A stretch of DNA of 64,000 nt, taken from NCBI GenBank assembly GCA_024509875.1, contig JAMPIV010004254.1, forward strand, positions 62,001-126,000. Reading direction: 5' to 3'. Positions within the stretch are counted from its first letter, which is position 1. Every line of letters begins with the position of its first letter. The notes beneath the pieces are model-generated. The model was not told the DNA's origin. It saw only the letters and a program-made list of their open reading frames with translations, and made no database searches. The DNA is from Oreohelix idahoensis. Taxonomy: Eukaryota; Mollusca; Gastropoda; Stylommatophora; Oreohelicidae. The translations under genes were made by a program, and so were the position numbers. Below, piece by piece: positions 1 through 12,041 of this stretch.

Positions 1-570
1 GACCTTGGTGCTATCACATGAACAGCTATGCTATGGACCCCTGAAGGAAAGTGAAAGAGAGGCCGAGCAAATACATCTTGGCGAAGAACTCTTCTCTCCC
101 CTCGTAACAGGTCACACAAAAATTCACTCCAATGGGCAATCTATGCTCAATATCTTCCATTTACAGTGTCTACGCCATATCCTTGGGATTTCGCGGAAGG
201 ACAAAGTGACAAATGTTGAGGTGCTGTCACATGCTGGCCTTCAAAGCACGTATACACTTAGACAATGCAGATTATGCTGCCTTGGCCATCTCCGCTGCAT
301 GCAAGATGGTTGCTTCCCCAAAGATATTTCCTATGGACAACTGGCAGATGGCAAAAGAACAGCTGAGGTTCTTCCGAAATGTGTGCAAGAGAGACATGAA
401 GGCATTGGACATACATTCAGCAACCTGGGAGGATGATGCAGTCAATGTACCAAGAGATGATGCTCCCTAAGGTACCACATCAGACTGGGTGAAAAGAAGC
501 TCTCACAACAAGCAGAAGAAAAAAGAACACAACAAAAGAAACACATGGGGGAAAAAAGCCTTAAGGGCGC
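1..570 (+). mobile_element. LINE fragment, C-terminal tail after reverse transcriptase
   Basis: The plus strand encodes the tail found downstream of reverse transcriptase in many animal non-LTR retrotransposons. The order is a stretch ending CLRHILGISRKDKVTNVEVL, then a TYTLRQCRL..LGHLRCM segment (the LRWLGHxxRM box), then VCKRDMKALDI and ATWEDDA. The reading shifts frame near 300-360 and after 440, so the copy is dead. A Lys/Glu/Gln-rich end follows to about 520. A close relative lies at 39.9-40.5 kb. The RT core is not seen, so this is either 5'-truncated or continues beyond the window start. The clade is uncertain. Confidence 0.75.
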
Positions 571-1081
571 ATTCCCATAGAGAGTTATGATTAAGTTAGT
601 TTTACTAATCCTTCAATATGGATCTAAGACCAAAATAAATGAAGGCTACTTTATGAAGATTTGAGGGGACATCCCTGCAATGAATCCTTTTTCTTTGTTG
701 AGGAAAAAGAATACCTCACGCAGAAACCACTAAATGCACAGGGACTGACAAAAACACTGTTAAAATCAAACAAAGACTACAGAGGTTGTCAGAACATGAG
801 ACACATAGAGAACTAGCGAGAGAGAAAACAAACACAAACTGGCAAGACTTCAAACAAACTGTGATGACTCAAATAAGACGGATCTTAAATAAGGAAACCC
901 TGTTAAGGCTTAAACTTTGGTGAACACCAGAAGAACAGAAGAAAACTGCAAACTCAGTTTAAGCCAGTTTAAAAGATGAAGGTTCATTGTATTTCATATT
1001 TAAAAATTGTTTCATTATAATGTTTATTTAAAAGCAGTCTGCTGTCCATACTGACAGCAAAACCAAATGAGCAATACTTAC
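571..1081. other. AT-rich stretch without a recognised gene
   Basis: No coding signal or repeat was recognised. It lies between the LINE tail and the PH-domain exon and would be intron of that minus-strand gene if the gene continues to the left. Confidence 0.5.
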
Positions 1082-1475
1082 AGTCACTGCAGCTTGAGTA
1101 GAGAATGTTTTCTTCTACCACTAATTCCTCCCCATCTTCAGTTAGATAGCTGGTGTCCATTTTGTTAAGGTCTCCTACACCAATTATTTGCTTTGTATCA
1201 AAAAGCTCCTTGCTTACACAACAGAGAGACAGGATCCACAGTCTCAGCTCTGATTTAGAGGCCGTTACAAATACATATTGTTTGTTGCGCTTTACTTCAA
1301 AGCTGAATTCATGTTCCAAGGATTCTGTCCATTTCCACTTCGCTTCTTCAATATAGATTGTCTTCTTGTGTGGAATTTGACCCACTTGGGTCTTATCCTC
1401 ATAGAAATCTATCCGAGGGGAAAAGTTGCCCCTACCATTGTACAAAATACACCAGACGTTACTGTACATCTTATC
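1082..1475 (-). CDS. PH-domain protein, exon 2 (Dok/IRS-like adaptor, partial)
   Basis: Seen: on the minus strand an open 394-nt segment begins right after a strong acceptor (long pyrimidine run ending CAG at 1478-1476) and ends at a good donor (GTAAGT starting at 1081). It encodes about 131 residues: VWCILYNGRG, then RIDFYEDK, then beta-strand-like EFSFEVKRNKQYVFVTAS, then an amphipathic LRLWILSLCCV with the single Trp typical of the last PH helix. An acidic linker follows. Known: PH domains bind phosphoinositides, and in Dok/IRS adaptors they sit at the N-terminus ahead of a PTB domain. Inference: this is the second coding exon of such an adaptor; the entry phase is 0 and the exit phase is 1. 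The fit is to PH in general; the Dok assignment is weaker. The next exon (perhaps PTB) is not visible and is probably left of the window. Confidence 0.6.
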
Positions 1476-2600
1476 CTGAAAAAAAAGAGACAAAATTGGA
1501 TGATTTATTGCCAGTGTCAAGATATTGTTCAGTACTGTATAATGTCCAGTGTCATTCTATGCAGCAATGATCTTGATAGCATACAATATAAAGTCATTGA
1601 TATTTTAAAAAAAGCTCATACTGCGTCAGAGTTTAAGTGAATGGGATTACTGAAACTACAGTACCTTTGTAAGTATTGTCATTTTGTTTAAAACTTACTT
1701 CTAAGACTTTAACCCAAACATGCAAAGAAATGAAGAAAGAGCTATGCCACGTGAAGCTTTGTGTTCCTGGCACATTTAACTAAGCTGAAAGGGTCATTGG
1801 AGATTTGGGGGGGTGCGCGACGTCAGACAAAAAGAGCACACCATTCTTCCAGGTTAGTGGGTAGGTTATGGTCAATAACCCAAGCCTGGAAAGAGAGTTT
1901 CAAACCTGCAACTAACTCCAAACCACCAGCCTGAGTCAGGAAGAGTACCCATAGGAATGGTTTTGGTTTTAAGGACCTTCATTGCACATGGACAACTCCA
2001 TCAGCACTCCAATCTCTTTTAGATCACACAAGGAGGATCTCAGCAGAGTGCAAGAACTCTGTATATGAAAGGCTTAGGAAATGACCTTATCCAAGACAAA
2101 CACTGGAAGTCAGATCGTCAAAAATCTTAAAAATCAAAGGCAAAAACCAGGGAAGAGATCATGAAATGAGAACCTTATCCAAACTGGAATGAAGGCACAA
2201 ATGGCCAAGGAAATCAGATGATATACTATAAGCATCCTGGGACAAGATAGAATGGCGCTGAAAATGCCATCATACTGAAAAATGGAGAAAATATATATTC
2301 AGGAAATAAAAGGTGGAGACCATGTGTACACAGACGAACTATCACAATCACAGCTGCTAATCAACTAACTTTCTAAAATTTGTTCCCTGCTACAAACACT
2401 CACGAAAACATGTGATTTTCCCACATACCTCATTAATTATTGTTCACTTCCTTTCACCCACAATACAATCACTCAACTGAAAGCCAGCTCACAACACAAC
2501 TTACAGTTGAGTAAAAACAACAGGACAATATAAAGGTTTCAAAACTAAGCATGCAAACTTGTTAATAACAAAAATGTAGCTCCCAATGTGTAGAGGTCCA
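1476..2600. other. Probable intron sequence, no feature recognised
   Basis: AT-rich sequence with no protein, RNA or repeat signature that I recognise. If the two PH-domain exons belong together it is intron. A short G run (1808-1815) is the only compositional oddity. Confidence 0.4.
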
Positions 2601-2860
2601 TCCACACATGCAAACATGCTGGAACAAAACACACCTAGACAGACAGATCATCCTTATGAGATTAAAAGAGGCAACAGACAAACAACTGAGGCAGGTTTTC
2701 AACAAAACAAATTCTGTTACAGATTACACAGTCATATTGCTCATATCAATAGATTACAATCTGACTTCACGAATTTACACTCTTTTATGGACTATGAAAT
2801 GACCTTCAATAGTTAAGAGAGAGAATCACTCTGGAAAATGAGAGACATTAAACAATCAAT
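2600..2860 (+). mobile_element. LINE reverse-transcriptase fragment, plus strand
   Basis: Two plus-strand frames together carry reverse-transcriptase blocks: IILMRLKEATDKQLRQ, then AGF.QNKFC, then FMDYEMTFNS (the FxDYExAFDS-like palm strand), followed by an ESLWK-like stretch near 2820. The frame changes and lost residues show a decayed fragment. It lies head-on against the minus-strand LINE that begins at about 2920 and carries the same RT region, so the two form a divergent inverted pair inside the PH-gene intron. Confidence 0.6.
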
Positions 2861-2919
2861 CAATACCCTTTAGCTCCTCAAGGAGAATAGGCCTTTAACA
2901 AACATATTCCAAGTCCTCG

Positions 2920-5470
2920 TGTCATGTGCCATCAGCTCAAGTTTTTTCCACATCTTCCCCCCCTTTTTTCATTTCTGTCTCCAGCACTCTTCTCCACATG
3001 TTTTTTTGGTCTATGTCTGCCTCTCTTTCCCTGTGGATTCCAGAACAAGGGCTGCCTTTTTATCAAGATATTTCCTCAATGTGTGTCCCATCCATCGCCA
3101 GCTTCTTATCTCTTTTTCCACTAGCACTTGTCTAGTTCTTGTCATCAGTTCCACATTGGTGACCATGTCATACCATTTCAATGCTTCTATTCTTTGCAAG
3201 CACGCATTTATGAATGTCTGTAGCTTTTTTGTTGTTGTTGTTATTCTCCACTTTTCAAAGCTTTACAATAGGACTGACTTGACATTTATTTCTCTTGATC
3301 TCCATATGTTTCTTAATGCAACGACAGCATTTTGTTTTCTTATTTTGATACCTTTGTTTGTCCCTCCAACTTTGCTTATTATTGCTTCTGTGATTGGACT
3401 AACACCGGCCTAGCTTCAAAATAGAATAAATCACACAATATACCCCAATTATAACCGAAAGGGCCCACTTTCGGTCTGGTTAAACAGGGTAATGAAGCAA
3501 AATGAACCAAAAAAAGTTACTAAGATATGGTATGATACTACATCTTGTAATGGTGTTTCTTCTAGTTCAACCTTATTATTTCCTGCATTTATTCTCATTA
3601 TCTTTGCCTTGCCACTGGGTATTTTCAAACCCACTTGCTGTGACCTCTCATTGACTATTTTAATTTTGTCTTGCATCTAATTGCGGTTATGGGACAGAAG
3701 AGCCAAGTCATCTGCAAAGTCTAGTCATCAAGCCGTTTAGTAAGATTCCACTGGATTCAATTTATGTTGTGTGACGATATTTTCACAACCCAATCTACTG
3801 CTAGTAGTAAGAAAAGAAATGGAGATACGAGGTATCCCTATCACACTCCAGTTCTTATCCCAAATGGTTCTGTAAGTTGTTCTTTATGAAGAACTCTGCA
3901 TGTCATGTCTTTATAAGTTTTCTTTATTAAGTTCATGATCTTCAAGGGGATTCCATAACTCCTCATTAATTTCCAAAGTGATTCTCTATCTACCCTGTAC
4001 AATGCTTTTTCATAGTCCATAAATTCAATGTATAGTGGTGAATTCCATTCCAGACTTTGTTAACTATTATTCTCAATATACAGGATCTGTTTTGTCGAAA
4101 ACCTGCTTGTTCATTTCTCAGTAGTCGGTCTATGGACTCTTTTAATCTCTCAAGGATGATCCTGTTTAATATTTCTGCTGGCACTGACAGTAACATTATT
4201 ACTCTGTAATTTGTGCACTCTTGTAAATCTCTCTTCTTTGGCAACTTGACCAGATAACCTTCCTTCCATTCTGCTGGTATTTGTTCTCTCTTCCAAACTT
4301 CCCCAAGTAGCTTGTATAATATCTCTGTAGAGTCATCAATATCTGCTTTGATGCCTCTGCTGAAATGTCATCAGGACCAGCTACTTTAAATCTTTCAGAA
4401 ACTTTATGGCTTTCTTTATTTCTTCCCTATTTGGTCGTTCACAGCTGATTTGTAACTCCTCTTCTGCTGGCTGGATTCCTGTGGGATTTGGCATAGCTGA
4501 TCTACTGAGAAGTTCATCAAAATGTTCTGTCTATCTTTTCATTCTTGTATCTGATGAGGCCATTTGCTTCTTTATATTTCCCTGTTAGCTTCTTCATGTT
4601 GTTGTACAGGTCCCTCATATTTCCTTTGGCTGCAGCTTCCTATGCTTTCCTTGCCAACTCTTCGATATATTTCCTCTTGTCTCTTTTGATGCTTCTTCTT
4701 ATTTCTTTATTTGCTTCTATGTAGACTTCATGAGTCATGGCTTTGGAGTTTCTGGTTTTACTTATAATGTGCTTTCTTGTTTTTCCTGTCTTTTAACTTG
4801 ATGATGGGTTCTGTTGTTATCCATACTTTGTGCTAATGTTCTCTTTTTCACATTATCTCTCCGCAAATCTCATTCCATATATTTTTTATCTGTTGCCAGT
4901 GGTGTTCCATATTTGCTACATCATCGAGCTGTTGGATTATTTCGTAATTGTTGGACACTGTGATAGAAAATTTGTCTCTTATTTCTTGAATATCCTACAT
5001 TAAACTGTTGTCTATAGCTATGTACTGTTGTATATTTCTTGAGTTCGAACTTTGTTCTGGCTAACAGAAGATGGTTATCTCGTGCCACATCTGTTCCTCT
5101 ATATACCTTTACATCATGTAAAGATGATCTAAACCTTGTTTATGCATATGTGATCAATCTGATTCTCAGTTCTGTGGTTTGGTGACATCCAGGTTGCTTT
5201 ATGTATTCTTTTTTGTGGAAATATGTTTTCTCCTATAGCCAGTTGATTTGAAGCACAGAACTTAGTGAATAGTTCGCCATTTAAGTTCATCGTACCTAAT
5301 CCATGTTTTCCCATGATTTCTTCACAGCCTGTGTTACCTGTTCCTATTTTTGCATTTAGGTTCCCCATTAAAATTGTGATGTCCTTTATTCTCTGTTTAT
5401 CCAAGATATTTTGTAGTCTAGTGTACGATTATGTTAGACAGTCAGAAATGAAAACAGGCAGTGTGTGAGT
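2920..5470 (-). mobile_element. RTE-like LINE, decayed endonuclease plus reverse transcriptase
   Basis: Read on the minus strand in order: an apurinic-endonuclease-like segment at 5404-5129 (DITILMGNLNAKIG, FCASNQLAIG, IHKATWMSP, NQIDHICINKV) running on to about 5000 (VYRGTDVARDNHLL); an RT segment at 4244-3990 (LLSVPAEILNRIILERLKES, then NEQAGFRQNRSC); the region after the catalytic box at 3676-3510 (GLKIPSGKAKIMRINAG); and the C-terminal tail at 3199-3011 (WYDMVTNVELMTRT, WRWMGHTLRK). This order and these blocks are those of RTE-type elements often annotated as craniofacial development protein 2-like. Many frameshifts and stops separate the blocks, so it is inactive. It seems 5'-truncated near 5470. 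It lies in the same orientation as the PH gene. Confidence 0.8.
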
Positions 5471-6631
5471 CTTAATGGGAAAAAGAACAAACATTACAAC
5501 CACATGGTCACCATCAGGGGCAAAGTATGAAAACTGTAGAGATGAGAAAGTGAGACCTAATCTAATTGCAGAACAATTTTAAAAAAAAAGGATCTGAATA
5601 TGCAGAAGCATCGCTGTTATCACACTAGTAAACCCAAATCAGAAATACCGTGAGAGCATAATTGAAACACCAGATCACAAGATGGGTGACCCAACACTTG
5701 AGCCAAGAACTATAATGGCACCATTAATTTTTATTTTTTAAACACTTAAACAAATATGTCTCAGGTCCAAATATTCTTCATCCTGTAAATTAAGAAATAC
5801 ACATTAATGTAGCACATAATCTACTTTTCAAAAGAGAAATTTATTACATACATATAAAGATCTTCAAGAAAATGACAAGATCAAACAAGTAAAGTGGTTT
5901 CAATTCTAATAAAACCACAGCAAACACGACAAAGCAAATAAAAAAACCACACAAAAGCAACAAGTTTTGGTATACACACTCCATTATATGGCACAAGTTT
6001 AGTTCAATCCACATAAGACTAGGTGAATATCTTCGTGAACCAAGATCTAACCAGGGACATCAGTCTATATAAAAGTAAACAATATAACTGAATAAATGGC
6101 CAGAAAAATTCCAGCTGTAGGCTTAGCAAAATCAGTCAGTCACAGTAAAACTCTCCAGTGCAGTTCCAAACATGACATGTGCTGTTAACAACCCACTTCC
6201 CTATAGTGAAATGTGGGGCACACTGTATATTGAATGTGTAGTCTATAACAGCTAGATTAGCTGATAAACTAAGTCAGATAAATATACTTCCTCCTTTCAG
6301 CAGTTTTGTAGCTGCAGTGCATAAATAAATCTTTAGTTCTGTTGTATGCGCATTAAACATCCTGCTACACTATAACTTACTGCAGAATATATATACAAAT
6401 CCTGCTCAGTTAAACTGTCTGGCTAGCGCACAATTATCTTTTTTAGATATTTACACAGTGTCATCATGCTCCAATATACCCAGCTGTAAATGAGTATCCA
6501 TCTCTGGTCTTGAATTAAGGAAGGCAAAGGCAGTGAGGGAGGGCACTGGTCACCCCCACCTATCGAAGCTCGGCCTAGCATAGTGAAGTCTCCAACACTT
6601 CACTCCCTTACGACAGTGTCTGCTATGGAAC
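5471..6631. other. Unassigned intronic sequence
   Basis: AT-rich, with no coding segment, tRNA-like box or terminal repeat recognised. It precedes the 74-bp tandem repeat and lies within the inferred PH-gene intron. Confidence 0.4.
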
Positions 6632-7078
6632 TAACATGGGAGTTATGTATTTATGTACACAAAAACTTCTAAAAACATGACTGTAATAATTACTTGGACA
6701 TTCATTAACATGGGAGTTATGTATTTATGTACACAAAAACTTCTAAAAACATGACTGTAATAATTACTTGGACATTCATTAACATGAGAGTTATGTATTT
6801 ATGTACATAAAAACTTCTAAAAACATGACTGTAATAATTACTTGGACATTCATTAACATGAGAATTAGGTATTTATGTACACAAAAACTTCTAAAAACAT
6901 GACTGTAATAATTACTTGGACATTCATTAACATGAGAGTTATGTATTATGTATACAAAAACTTCTAAAAACATGACTGTAATAATTACTTGGAAGTTTCA
7001 TTAACATGAGAGTTATGTATTATGTACACAAAAACTTCTAAAAACATGACTGTAATAATTACTTGGACATTCATTAAA
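6632..7078. repeat. Tandem repeat, six copies of a ~74-bp unit
   Basis: The unit begins TAACATGGGAGTTATGTATT and ends TTACTTGGACATTCAT. Unit starts are visible at 6632, 6706, 6780, 6854, 6928 and 7002; the first five intervals are 74 bp and the last unit is about 76 bp. Copies differ by only a few substitutions or 1-bp indels (for instance GGGAGTT versus GAGAGTT), implying recent expansion. It lies about 250 bp downstream of the candidate exon 1 donor in the gene direction. No function is inferred. Confidence 0.95.
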
Positions 7079-7332
7079 CAATCAAAATATTTTACTGCAA
7101 ATATACACATGAAAAGGCTTTCCCTTGGGCTTTAATTTAAAACAAAACAAAAACACACAAAATACCAAGAAGAAGAGAAGTAAAAGGAAAGAGGAGGATG
7201 TAGAGGAGGAAGAAGGAGAAGAAAAAGGATGGCAAGAGGTTGATAGAGGAGGAGGAAGATGTAAAGAAAACAAGCAAAAACAGTAGACAAAGAAAAAATA
7301 TTTAAGATCATTCTCTCATCTTCTTCTTTTAC

Positions 7333-7383
7333 CTTCAACACTGATGAAACTTTAACAGTTAAAATTCCAGAATGAACTTCCAT
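7333..7383 (-). CDS. PH-domain protein, candidate exon 1 with start codon
   Basis: Seen: on the minus strand an ATG at 7383-7381 in a good context (A-rich before, G after) opens 17 codons, MEVHSGILTVKVSSVLK, ending exactly at AAG|GTAAAAG. The exit phase is 0, which matches the phase 0 entry of the exon at 1475. Known: PH domains at a protein N-terminus usually start with a few residues, then a hydrophobic strand of the type xGxLxxxx, then the strand holding a Trp. The residues here fit that first strand, and exon 2 supplies the Trp strand. Inference: the two are joined over a 5.86-kb intron. The exon is short, so the link rests on phase and fold logic. Transcript data would settle it. Confidence 0.45.
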
Positions 7384-7989
7384 TTTTTTTTCCACACTGT
7401 TTCAATGTTTCCAAGGCACTTGCATCTTGAAGAAATTTATCACTCTGGTTGTAGTTTCTCAAGCCTGTAACATATTATAAGTGGAAGGCTACTAATACTT
7501 AAAATCTTCCTGCTGACTCTTGTTTGAAGATAGCATGTTAATTTGTTTAACTAAGTAAACTAATAAATTGTTCGTGCTCAGACCTACATTATATATTAAC
7601 AGATTTTTTTTTTTTCACTGTAAAATATGACATTGCCTCCTGTTGTATTGCTCTCATAGAGTTTTCCTATCATAATTACGTGGTTAGATCATTGACAATC
7701 GGGAAAAGATCGATGGACATCTGGAAAGACAAATGACACTGGGAAAGACTAGAAACCGGCTGACTGGGTTGGCGTCCCATAAGCTGTAAACAATTGGTAT
7801 ATCACCCACAAAGGATAAATGCCCCCAGGATTCACCGAAAGGAGGGGAGAATTATGAATCCACAGGTGACTTATTAGAATCAACCAGACAAGTTACACAG
7901 ACTTTTGAGTTCTAACCAACTGATGGAATTTCCATATGCATCTGGTAGGAAATTCTCTACTCACAGAGGCATGAAAATCCATAGAACAA
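7384..7989. other. Candidate 5' region of the PH gene; otherwise unassigned
   Basis: This lies upstream, in the minus direction, of the ATG at 7383. It may hold 5' UTR and promoter, but I see no clear TATA box or CpG-rich stretch. Nothing else was recognised before the LINE at about 7990. Confidence 0.25.
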
Positions 7990-9400
7990 AAGAGGCATAT
8001 GGGAGCTCATCAGTGGCAGATTAACAATGGTGTTCTACTGTTTCTTCCTTCTGTCTGTAACAGTGGTTGCAGTATGGTGCATGGTCTGAGGTCACTCTGT
8101 TCAAATGCTTGTTGAGAGGTAAATGTCTTGTTCTCAACCTGAAGACTGTACTCTGGTCTCTGCGGCTTAAGTTGTTGATGGGGTTTGGCTGAGACATTTC
8201 TGCATATAAAGCTCTTGCAGTTGAGCCGGTGGCACAGTGGTCCCATCCACTGCTGTTTGCACTTGCTGTGTATCAAGTATTTTGTGGTTCTTAAGTTGGT
8301 AGCACTGTGTTATACTTACTCCTTTCTTTGCTAGTCTGTCAGCACTCTCATTGCCTAGGATGCCTATATGGCCTGGTATCCACTGTAGAGTTGTGTTGAT
8401 GCCATAGGAGGCAAGTACACTGATTTCTTTAAGTATGTTAGATGAGGTTTTTCGGCTGATGGGATCCAGTTTTTAAGGGCTCGGAGGTCAGACAGGGAGT
8501 CACAGAACAGGACTAGGTGTTTTGGATGTGCTGTTTTGTCTTTGTCTTTGTATTATGCGATTAAGACTTCCGACATGGCCTGAATCTCAGCGTCATAATT
8601 TGAGCAGTATAATCCACAAGGTGCAGACAGCTGGCTTGTTGTCCTATCTGAGAATATTATGAGAGAGCCATACCCTGCACTGATGGTGGCCTTGAAGGCT
8701 GACCCATCTGTGTTCACATGGACCCAGTCTGTAGGGTAGGAGTCGATGGTTTCCAATGAACAGAGTTTTAGGGTCTGCTGACTTGTTTACTGAGTGGTCA
8801 AGATGTTTGATTTTTAACTGGGACAATATAGTGATTGTATTTGGTGGACTTTCAGACACTTTTATTAGTTCCTCTCTGTTTTCTGGTAGGTGGTGTTTTG
8901 TATTTAATTCCTCCGCTATGAGTATCGAGCAATATTGTTTCAGTTTTGTTTTTTGTGTCCATTTGTCTATTTGTTCTCTGTTTGGGTGCTTTAGAGGGAA
9001 AAGTCTGTATCTTTCTACGGCTTCAATAGTTGCCTTTTCTATTCTTATATCTAGCGGTTCTATATCTGCGTCAATCTCACAGGCTGCTGTTGGTATTGAC
9101 CTCATACCCCCACAGATGAAGTGGAGGGCCAGGTTTTGTACTCTGTTAACCTGGTTACAAGAGCTCTCAGATACTGTTTGTTTGCAAGGGGAGGTTGTAG
9201 TCCATTATAGCTCTGATATATCCTATACAGAGCTGCCTAAGTGTTGTTTTGTCGGCTCCCCAGTAGGTACTTGCAAGTCGCTTGAGCAGATTTAGTCTCT
9301 TGGATGCTTCTCTGCAATGTTCTACCTGGTGTGGACCTTTCATGAGGCGACGTCCGAGCTCATATGATTTTGTTTTACCTGGCTTGTTCATGTTTCTCAG
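7990..9400 (-). mobile_element. LINE with RNase H domain, 5'-truncated and frameshifted
   Basis: Read on the minus strand: a segment after the RT thumb at 9391-9240 (ASKRLNLLKRLASTYWGADK, then TLRQLCIGYIRAIMDYNLPL); a linker at 9105-8760; an RNase H domain from about 8740 with VNTDGSAFK.....GYGSLI, CSNYDAEIQAM, then LFCDSLSDLRAL and LQWIPGHIGILGNESADRLA (the DSLS and final Asp boxes) near 8520-8320; and a C-terminal Cys/His finger near 8080-8020 (YCNHCYRQKEETVEHH). This combination belongs to the I/Nimb/Ingi group of LINEs that carry RNase H after RT. Several frameshifts separate the parts. Endonuclease and RT core are missing. Confidence 0.75.
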
Positions 9401-11588
9401 CTTGTAGGGTAAGGGATGGGGGGGTGTTGTTTCTAGCGCTTTCTTGAAAACCCAGAGGGCTGCTCCAACTCAGCAGGTCCTGAGACAAAGCTCAACATTC
9501 TTAACTGGCTGGCTGGTATTTTTGATTTACAAGTCTTGGGCACCTTCCGGTTTTGGAACGTGGGATCCGAGGTGTGCTTCATCACTTCACTGTCCATTCC
9601 CTGCCACCTATAGTCTGCTGGCATAGATTGAGTTTTGTGATGAGATTTTGGCTGCCACTACTGTGTAGACATAGGCTAGACTTGTCATTTCCTGGATCAG
9701 ATGTTTCACTTCAGGCTTCCTTTTCCTCTGCGGATGGTCTCCGAATCATTGTCAGCTCATTTTCCTGCTCAGACTAAGTGAAGCTTATTGGACAAGGTCA
9801 CCAGGCTGTGTTAATGGTGAGGTGTGCAATGCCACGAGTTGAGAGTCGACTACTCCAGAGGAGATCTATTACTATTTGACCAATAATTGGGGACCAATTT
9901 GGTGGTCATTTTCCCCTTGCAACACTGGGCAGTTCCGGTGCCACATCTCCCAGTCCAAAAGCATCCCTCAGGTGTGATGGTTTGCAGTCCTCAGACTTTA
10001 TTTCACTACAGTCTCTGTGGAGATCACCGCTGTGCAATCCCTGCCAACCAATGACTTGCTCTTTGTCTGGTTAGTACCACTACTTTTCAGCGTCTATGAC
10101 AGAACTAGTGCTTCTTGCTTAGTCAGTGGGATTGTCACATCATGCATCTAGGTGCCTTCACAAAAGGGATCTGCAGTGTTGGCCCAAGGGATGGGTTCAC
10201 ACACAAGTGGGGCACTGGGGTTAGAAAGTGTGTGGGGGGGGGGGGAACCCAAGCAATGCAAGGAGACTCAGCGTAGTTTGGCTAGTTGATCGAGACAGTT
10301 ACCAGGGGATGGCCGCTATTATTTGTAGCTTCTGGGAGCCATACACCAAGCTTGACTGCTCAAGGTGGAACAGTGTATTTGAGCCACTGCTGTAGGGCAA
10401 CAGTGTGGCCGCTCTCCTTCGAAAGGTGCTACCACTCTTGGGCAGTCGGAATCCCCCCGCCTTTCAATGGCAGTAAAGATGAATTTTGCTAGAACATCTT
10501 CAGGACACTAGTAATGGATATGACAAACATTGAGGAAACCTGATGACAGAATTACAAGGCAGTCCTTGTTCTGGAATCTCCAGGGTTAGAGAAAGAGAGG
10601 GTGACATCAAACAAAAACACGCATGGAGAAAGGAACTGGTGACATGAAATATGGAAAGACCTTGAAACTATGGCATAGGATAGGAAGACTTGGCATGAAT
10701 TTGTTGAAGGCTTATGTGGTAGAAATGAACAACAGTGGGATGTGTGTTTCGTATGGCCTTAAAAAAATAAAAGTTAGAGATGCAGTAGTGTGGGGTAACG
10801 GGTTAGGAATCTTAAACCTAACTCTAACCTTAATTATAACCCTAATGTTGTGGGCGACTTATTTGGTTGGCATCGAAGAGCACATACCACTATTGTTCAA
10901 TTCAACTGACCTACGCTCCTTACACAGCTGAAGGGATCTTCATAGTGCCCCTCCTCCCCATTTCTTCGCAGTTATAAGAGGATGTTAATTCAATGTTATG
11001 CCATTTTCGCTCCGAACCGCCTGTTTGCTACAGCTATGAATCACACTCATTAACCATTTAACTTGATGTAACCACAATAATAACTCCCGTTACCGATATT
11101 AGAAAACATTAACTCAACACGGACAAGCATCTCACCTATAGATACATTCTAGTATTCGCGCCCAACAAATGGCAGGCTTGCTTTACTGACTACGTTGCCC
11201 ACAGCATTATATTTCCTTATTAATAATAATATTATATCTAGACTAAACCTTGGTTGAATAGTTTGTTTAACTTACGTGAAAACTAGGAAGCTCCTTTTAA
11301 TAGCTGAATTTATTTTAAAAAATGTTACAGGAAATTTACAATACAAACCAAATTTCTACAGGAAATATTATATTAATAAGAACAATCCCTTTAAAACAAT
11401 TAATAAAGATAAGTCAAGATATGTAAGATAAATATTTATGTATATTTTAAGTGTGCTCAATTTTCATTTATCCGAAAGATTTCTACTTGTTCTGTGAATG
11501 CTAAATTTGAAGTCAGTTCGCTAGGCAACACGAATAAGAACGCCAATATGGCGCCTCCAAATTACGATCAGATTTACGCTGTTCTCAG
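9401..11588. other. Unassigned repeat-like sequence, possibly LINE 5' remnant
   Basis: No protein domain was recognised. Part of 9420-10560 could be the 5' region of the adjoining minus-strand LINE after internal deletion, but this is only inferred from position. There is a G run near 10240, and short telomere-like words (CCTAA/TAACCCTAA) at about 10812-10846, too degenerate and too few to be a telomeric array. 10940-11580 is AT-rich with nothing recognised. Confidence 0.3.
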
Positions 11589-11716
11589 CAGTGATGCCAC
11601 AGCTGGGTATTTCTTACTAGATCTGGGTTTTTGGGCTTCCGTCTGGGTATCTGGGTAATTGTTTTCAAAATCTGCATTAATCTGGGTATATTTGACAATT
11701 GGCATTTACAATGTAT

Positions 11717-11944
11717 ACAACAGAATACCATTACAGGCGCTCACTTGGGTTCCTGAGGGTAAGCGGAAAAAAGGAAGACCAAAAGAAACACTCAGAAGAA
11801 CAATAATAAGAGAAGGAAGAACGTTGGGCCTAAATAATGTGCAAGAGCTAAGAGGAGTGGCGTCACAACGAACAACCTGGAGAGCACTGGTTTCTGCCTT
11901 ATGCGCCGTGTTTGGCGCTTAAAGAATTTATTATTATTATTATT
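11717..11944 (+). mobile_element. Nested 5'-truncated LINE 3' end with 13-bp TSD
   Basis: Perfect 13-bp direct repeats ATTTACAATGTAT occur at 11704-11716 and 11945-11957. Between them lies the last part of an RTE-like ORF2: LTWVPEGKRKKGRPKETLRR, then LRGVASQRTTWRALVSALC, a stop at about 11920, and a short (ATT)n tail. This is a classic 5'-truncated LINE insertion, about 228 bp long, inside the hAT upstream of its transposase. Confidence 0.92.
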
Positions 11945-12041
11945 ATTTACAATGTATGTATATTCTGTGCACTGAGCATTATACATTATATGTATATTAT
12001 AATTAAATGTAAAACATTATGTGCTATATATTTTTTATTCC

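Noticed and set aside
1278..1640. Plus-strand frames opposite the PH exon
   Set aside because: They are the antisense of a better supported exon with splice sites.
10810..10850. Telomere-like CCTAA words
   Set aside because: Only a few degenerate units, not an array.
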